A stretch of DNA of 64,000 nucleotides, from the NCBI GenBank assembly GCA_050084985.1, contig JBITNC010000001.1, positions 214,892,001 through 214,956,000 of the forward strand. Reading direction: 5' to 3'. A program made the translations under genes and the position numbers. Below are positions 61,691-64,000 of this stretch, piece after piece (the first letter of the stretch is position 1; every line of letters starts with the position of its first letter). This DNA is from Nageia nagi. Its lineage: Eukaryota; Pinophyta. The notes under the pieces are model-generated. The model had not been told where the DNA came from, did not search any database, and was given only the letters and a program-made list of their open reading frames with translations.

Positions 61691-62510
61691 TGTAGAAACC
61701 TAATTTAGGCACATTTGAAAATTACTTTCAATTCATGCTAATGATCCCACTTAGCTCTCAAGTCATGCTAATGGTCCCACTTGGCTCTCAAGTCATGCAA
61801 TGGGCCTCACATGTTACTAAAGTCTTTCTATCTACCTCCCAAAGTCAAGGTTACCACCTCCCCATGTGGTAAAATTAAATGTCAAATATCATTTACTTCC
61901 ATGTTAAAAAATGAATCAAACTATAATAAAATATTCAAAATAAGATTCCAATCTAAGCCTATAAATAGGAAGCTCCTCGTTTGAGAATGGGGTTAATACA
62001 TGAGAGAGTATTATGAGGTTAGATCTATTGAATGGACATCATGATCTAGGAAAATAATTTTCCATCAAAAAAACATTTAATTAGATTAACTATCTCATGA
62101 TATTAGAGTAGTTAGTTTTCATCAAAGAACTAGAATCCATGGAAGAGTTCTCTTGAAGGTATTGTTGTTCATGTTGTTCCATACTTTCATGCTTATGTTC
62201 AATGTTAATTTATGGACTAACCTACTAATGTGTATAAGTGTATTAGTGAATTTGATCTACAAGTGATACTAAAAGAACATGGAAGCTCCATAGGAAATAC
62301 ATACATTAAATCAAAGTTTAAACATCATTTTGTATACTCATTTAAGGAAATGGAAGTTTTAGCATTGTATCTAAGAAGACATTACAACATTCAAATACAT
62401 AATACCAAAAGCAATAATTTTAATATGGAAAATAATTACTTGTATTTAATTAGTTTTTTAATCAATGATACATTATTGACACTCATATTTCCTTATTCAT
62501 AATCTCTTGT
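61691..62510 (+). repeat. 3' LTR (start) of element A
   Basis: Begins TGTAGAAACCTAATTTAGG after a PPT. Includes a 24-base direct repeat (CATGCTAATG, CCCACTT, CTCAAGT) at 61735-61795. The 3' end cannot be set, because no partner LTR is visible and the sequence passes into the array at 62513. The open stretch 62230-62502 has no recognisable motif. Confidence 0.65.
61960..61969 (+). promoter_or_regulatory. TATA box in element A LTR
   Basis: TATAAATAGG, about 270 bases into the LTR, with a plausible transcription start near 61990. Confidence 0.55.
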
Positions 62511-62512
62511 AA

Positions 62513-63865
62513 GTCCTTCCCATGCATGATGGTGGGAAATATGTGGAGAAATCCTACTATATGGTGTATCATGATCTAGGGTCTACCAACAACATACCAT
62601 GGTTTCCCAATGTTCATGTTGTTATGAGAGTTTATTAAGAGGACTATGGATGCCCAATGTAGTATCTATTTAAAAAAAATGCTTATTTTAATAGTATACT
62701 GCATGACCCCCTCTTTATCTTGTACTCCCCTTGATCCCTTACTCATTCATTTTCTCTCCATCATGCAATATATCCCACATCCCTTACCTTTATTTCCTCT
62801 ATTATTTGGATAAGGTATGAAGTACATAAAATTTTATAGCTACATGTAGAACATATCTTGTAATTCCATCCCATGCATGGTGGTGGGAAGTGTGTGGAGA
62901 AACCCTACCACATGGTGTATCATAATTTAGGATCTACCAATAATGTAGTATAATTTCCTAATATTTATCTTTTAGTGTAAGTATATGGAGAGTACTATGG
63001 ATGCCCTATGTAGCTATGGTTTGAAATATACTTGATGTTAATCATACATTGCATGGCCCATTCTCCATCTTGCACTCCCCTTAATCTCTTACCCACTCTC
63101 CCTCTCTCCATCATTTTGGTCCATCCCACATCCCTTCCCCTAGTTTCTCTATGGTTTGACTAAGGTGTGAAATATAATGATATGGCTACATGTAGAATAT
63201 CTCCTAGAAGTCCTTCCCATGTATGGTGGTGGGAAATGTATGGAAAAATCCTACCATATGGTATATCATGATTTGGGATCTACTAGTAGGGAATCATAGT
63301 TGCTCAATGTTCATGTTGCTATGTTAGTATGCAAAAAGGACTATGGATGCCCAATGTAGTGATGGTTTGGAAACATGCTTGATGATAATAGTACATCATA
63401 TGGTCCCCTCTCCATATTACACTCTCCTTGATACCTTATCCCACATCCCTTACCCTAGTAGCCTCTATGGTTTGGCTAAGGCATGAAGTATGTCCAATGA
63501 TACAAATACATGTAGAATATATATTATAATTCCTTCCCATGCATGGTGGTGGAAAGTGTATGGAGAAACCCTATCATATGGTGTATCATGATCTTATGTC
63601 TACTACAACATACTATAGTTTCTAGACATTCATATTACTATGTAAGTCCATAGAGAGGACTATGGATGCCCAATGTAGTGGTGGTTTAGAAACATGCTTG
63701 ATGTTGATTGTAAACCTCATGACCTTTATTCTATCTTACACTCCCCTTGATTCCTTACCTTCCCTCCCTCTCTCTATCATGTTATTCCATCCCATGTCCC
63801 TTCCCTTTGTTACCTCTACAATTTAGCTAACGTATGAAGTATGTATAAAAAATATATATGTCATA
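62513..63865 (+). repeat. Four-copy tandem array, units of 320-351 bases
   Basis: The anchor CATGCATGGTGGTGGGAA-like starts at 62521, 62872, 63218 and 63538, giving spacings of 351, 346 and 320. Each unit also has GGACTATGGATGCCCAATGT, a C/T-rich CACTCCCCTTGATYCCTTA stretch and CTACATGTAGAATAT. Copies are roughly 80% alike by eye. The array may be part of the LTR or a satellite next to it. Confidence 0.85.
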
Positions 63866-64000
63866 AGAAAATTGACCCCTGATATAATTACATAAAGGTA
63901 TTTTAACATAAAACTACTATGATTAGGATAATTAGTGATTAGTCCCCTCTTAGTTTAGTGCAATGTAACTCATCCCATCTTAAGAAATTAATTTCTTTAG
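63866..64000 (+). other. Right edge, nothing recognised
   Basis: 135 bases of AT-rich sequence after the array. No feature could be assigned. Confidence 0.4.

Overview
The window looks like plant nuclear intergenic DNA, most likely from a gymnosperm with a large genome. The sequence is AT-rich. Nearly all recognisable coding sequence is decayed Ty3/gypsy LTR-retrotransposon gag-pol, and elements are inserted into one another. Element 2 has an integrase C-terminus that reads like conifer IFG7-type elements. The conifer assignment is inference. I found no intact host gene, tRNA, rRNA or CRISPR array. Every coding region listed is a pseudogene, although several retain long open stretches.

Layout. 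Bases 1-7505 are the 3' half of element 1, a Tat-like element on the + strand: integrase end, a sense extra ORF, a structured repeat island, an antisense ORF resembling the plant mobile domain, a polypurine tract (PPT) and the 3' LTR. From 7506 runs a second + strand host (element A): protease, an unknown extra ORF, a tandem array, and a 3' LTR from 61691. Element A appears to be split by three insertions. Element 2 (11148-18263, minus; TSD AAGGT; initiator-Met primer site) is a chromovirus. Element 4 (18425-44712, minus) is a Tat element with dual RNase H. Element 3 (48937-60199, minus; TSD CTTCT; two 849-base LTRs) encodes only gag and protease. Element 4's protease is split by composite element 6 (24579-38108, minus; TSD GAATG), which has three LTRs and two gag-protease bodies without reverse transcriptase. 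Element 6's 3' LTR is in turn split by element 5 (25051-30816, plus; TSD ACACT), a chromovirus with RT, integrase and chromodomain but almost no gag. The nest is therefore A > 4 > 6 > 5. The 62.5-63.9 kb stretch is a four-copy, ~320-350-base tandem array inside or next to the last LTR.

How the parts relate. Elements 1 and 3 share LTRs, about 400 bases upstream of the PPT, and an isolated ~330-base island. The rest of their interiors differs. Element 3 therefore looks like a non-autonomous partner of the element 1 family. The shared island, and a thrice-repeated hairpin in element 3's leader with one compensatory base-pair change, are the best candidates for undescribed cis-acting RNA signals. 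Element 6 represents a second, independent gag-protease-only lineage.
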